Shown: piece after piece, positions 5,781 to 5,848 of the stretch
How positions within the stretch are numbered: the first letter of the stretch is position 1
How the letters are laid out: each line of letters opens with the position of its first letter
NCBI GenBank assembly: GCA_043800105.1
Contig: JAZDNJ010000013.1
Location: 1 to 5,848, forward strand
DNA: 5,848 bases
Source of the DNA: JAFGTE01 sp043800105
GTDB taxonomy: Bacteria; Patescibacteriota; Gracilibacteria; UM-FILTER-43-11
Reading direction: 5' to 3'
Translations under genes and position numbers: made by a program
The notes under the pieces: generated by a model
Databases searched by the model: none
Told to the model about the DNA's origin: nothing
What the model saw: only the letters and a program-made list of their open reading frames with translations

Positions 5781-5786
5781 ATTATA
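5781..5786 (-). promoter_or_regulatory. murD consensus -10 box placed for a leaderless mRNA
   Basis: A perfect TATAAT on the minus strand ends 6 bp (GCCCTC) before the murD ATG at 5774, so transcription should start at about the A of the start codon. The -35 region at 17 bp spacing (TCGTAA, 5804-5809) is weak, 3/6. Together with the absence of a Shine-Dalgarno motif this is a good candidate for a leaderless promoter. Confidence 0.6.
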
Positions 5787-5825
5787 TACGAATTGGAGTG
5801 TGATTACGACATATATTAGGATTAA

Positions 5826-5845
5826 ATTAAATATAATTAAATATA
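5826..5845 (+). repeat. 10-bp tandem repeat with two plus-strand TATAAT boxes
   Basis: ATTAAATATA is repeated exactly twice in tandem inside a stretch (5821-5848) made only of A and T. Each junction creates a perfect plus-strand TATAAT (5832-5837 and 5842-5847). This may be the promoter or UP-like region of a plus-strand gene beyond the window, divergent from murD. No coding region is visible in 5775-5848, and AT-only sequence yields such hexamers easily. Confidence 0.4.
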
Positions 5846-5848
5846 ATA

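Overview
The window (about 5.8 kb) holds five protein-coding genes. Four are recognisable: a RelA/SpoT-type (p)ppGpp synthetase/hydrolase (minus strand, cut by the left edge), cofactor-independent phosphoglycerate mutase gpmI (plus), the lipid II flippase murJ (plus) and the UDP-MurNAc-L-Ala:D-Glu ligase murD (minus). The fifth is a small single-pass membrane protein of unknown function (minus), lying between gpmI and murJ. No mobile element, CRISPR array, rRNA or tRNA was seen.

Organism: a bacterium with a peptidoglycan wall. The small genes, the near absence of Shine-Dalgarno motifs, -10 boxes placed so that murJ and murD mRNAs could begin at their ATG, a CPR-style MurJ motif set and the small 'TPLDILYLVL' membrane protein all suggest Candidate Phyla Radiation/Patescibacteria, perhaps Parcubacteria. 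This is inference from style and memory of related proteins, not a database result.

Layout: (1) 1-763, rel, minus. (2) 764-914, a short divergent promoter region with a 13-bp palindrome. (3) 915-2423, gpmI, plus. (4) 2424-2708, small membrane protein, minus; its stop codon abuts the gpmI stop with no gap, and its probable intrinsic terminator lies inside the gpmI coding sequence. (5) 2709-2738, a 30-bp divergent promoter region. (6) 2739-4271, murJ, plus. (7) 4272-4418, a convergent intergenic region with a long imperfect palindrome almost exactly at its centre, made of TGCA boxes repeated about every helical turn. (8) 4419-5774, murD, minus, carrying an in-frame GC-rich palindrome and a run of eight G. 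(9) 5775-5848, an all but gene-free AT-rich stretch with a 10-bp tandem repeat containing two plus-strand TATAAT boxes, possibly a promoter for a gene beyond the window.

How the genes relate: murD (cytoplasmic precursor synthesis) and murJ (export of lipid II) act in the same peptidoglycan pathway but are convergent, so they are not co-transcribed. gpmI serves lower glycolysis and rel the stringent response. Every adjacent pair here is divergent or convergent, so no operon is visible. I see no clear new multi-gene system. The most unusual material is non-coding or sub-genic: the phased TGCA palindrome, the palindrome inside murD, the terminator inside gpmI, and the missing conventional start of rel.
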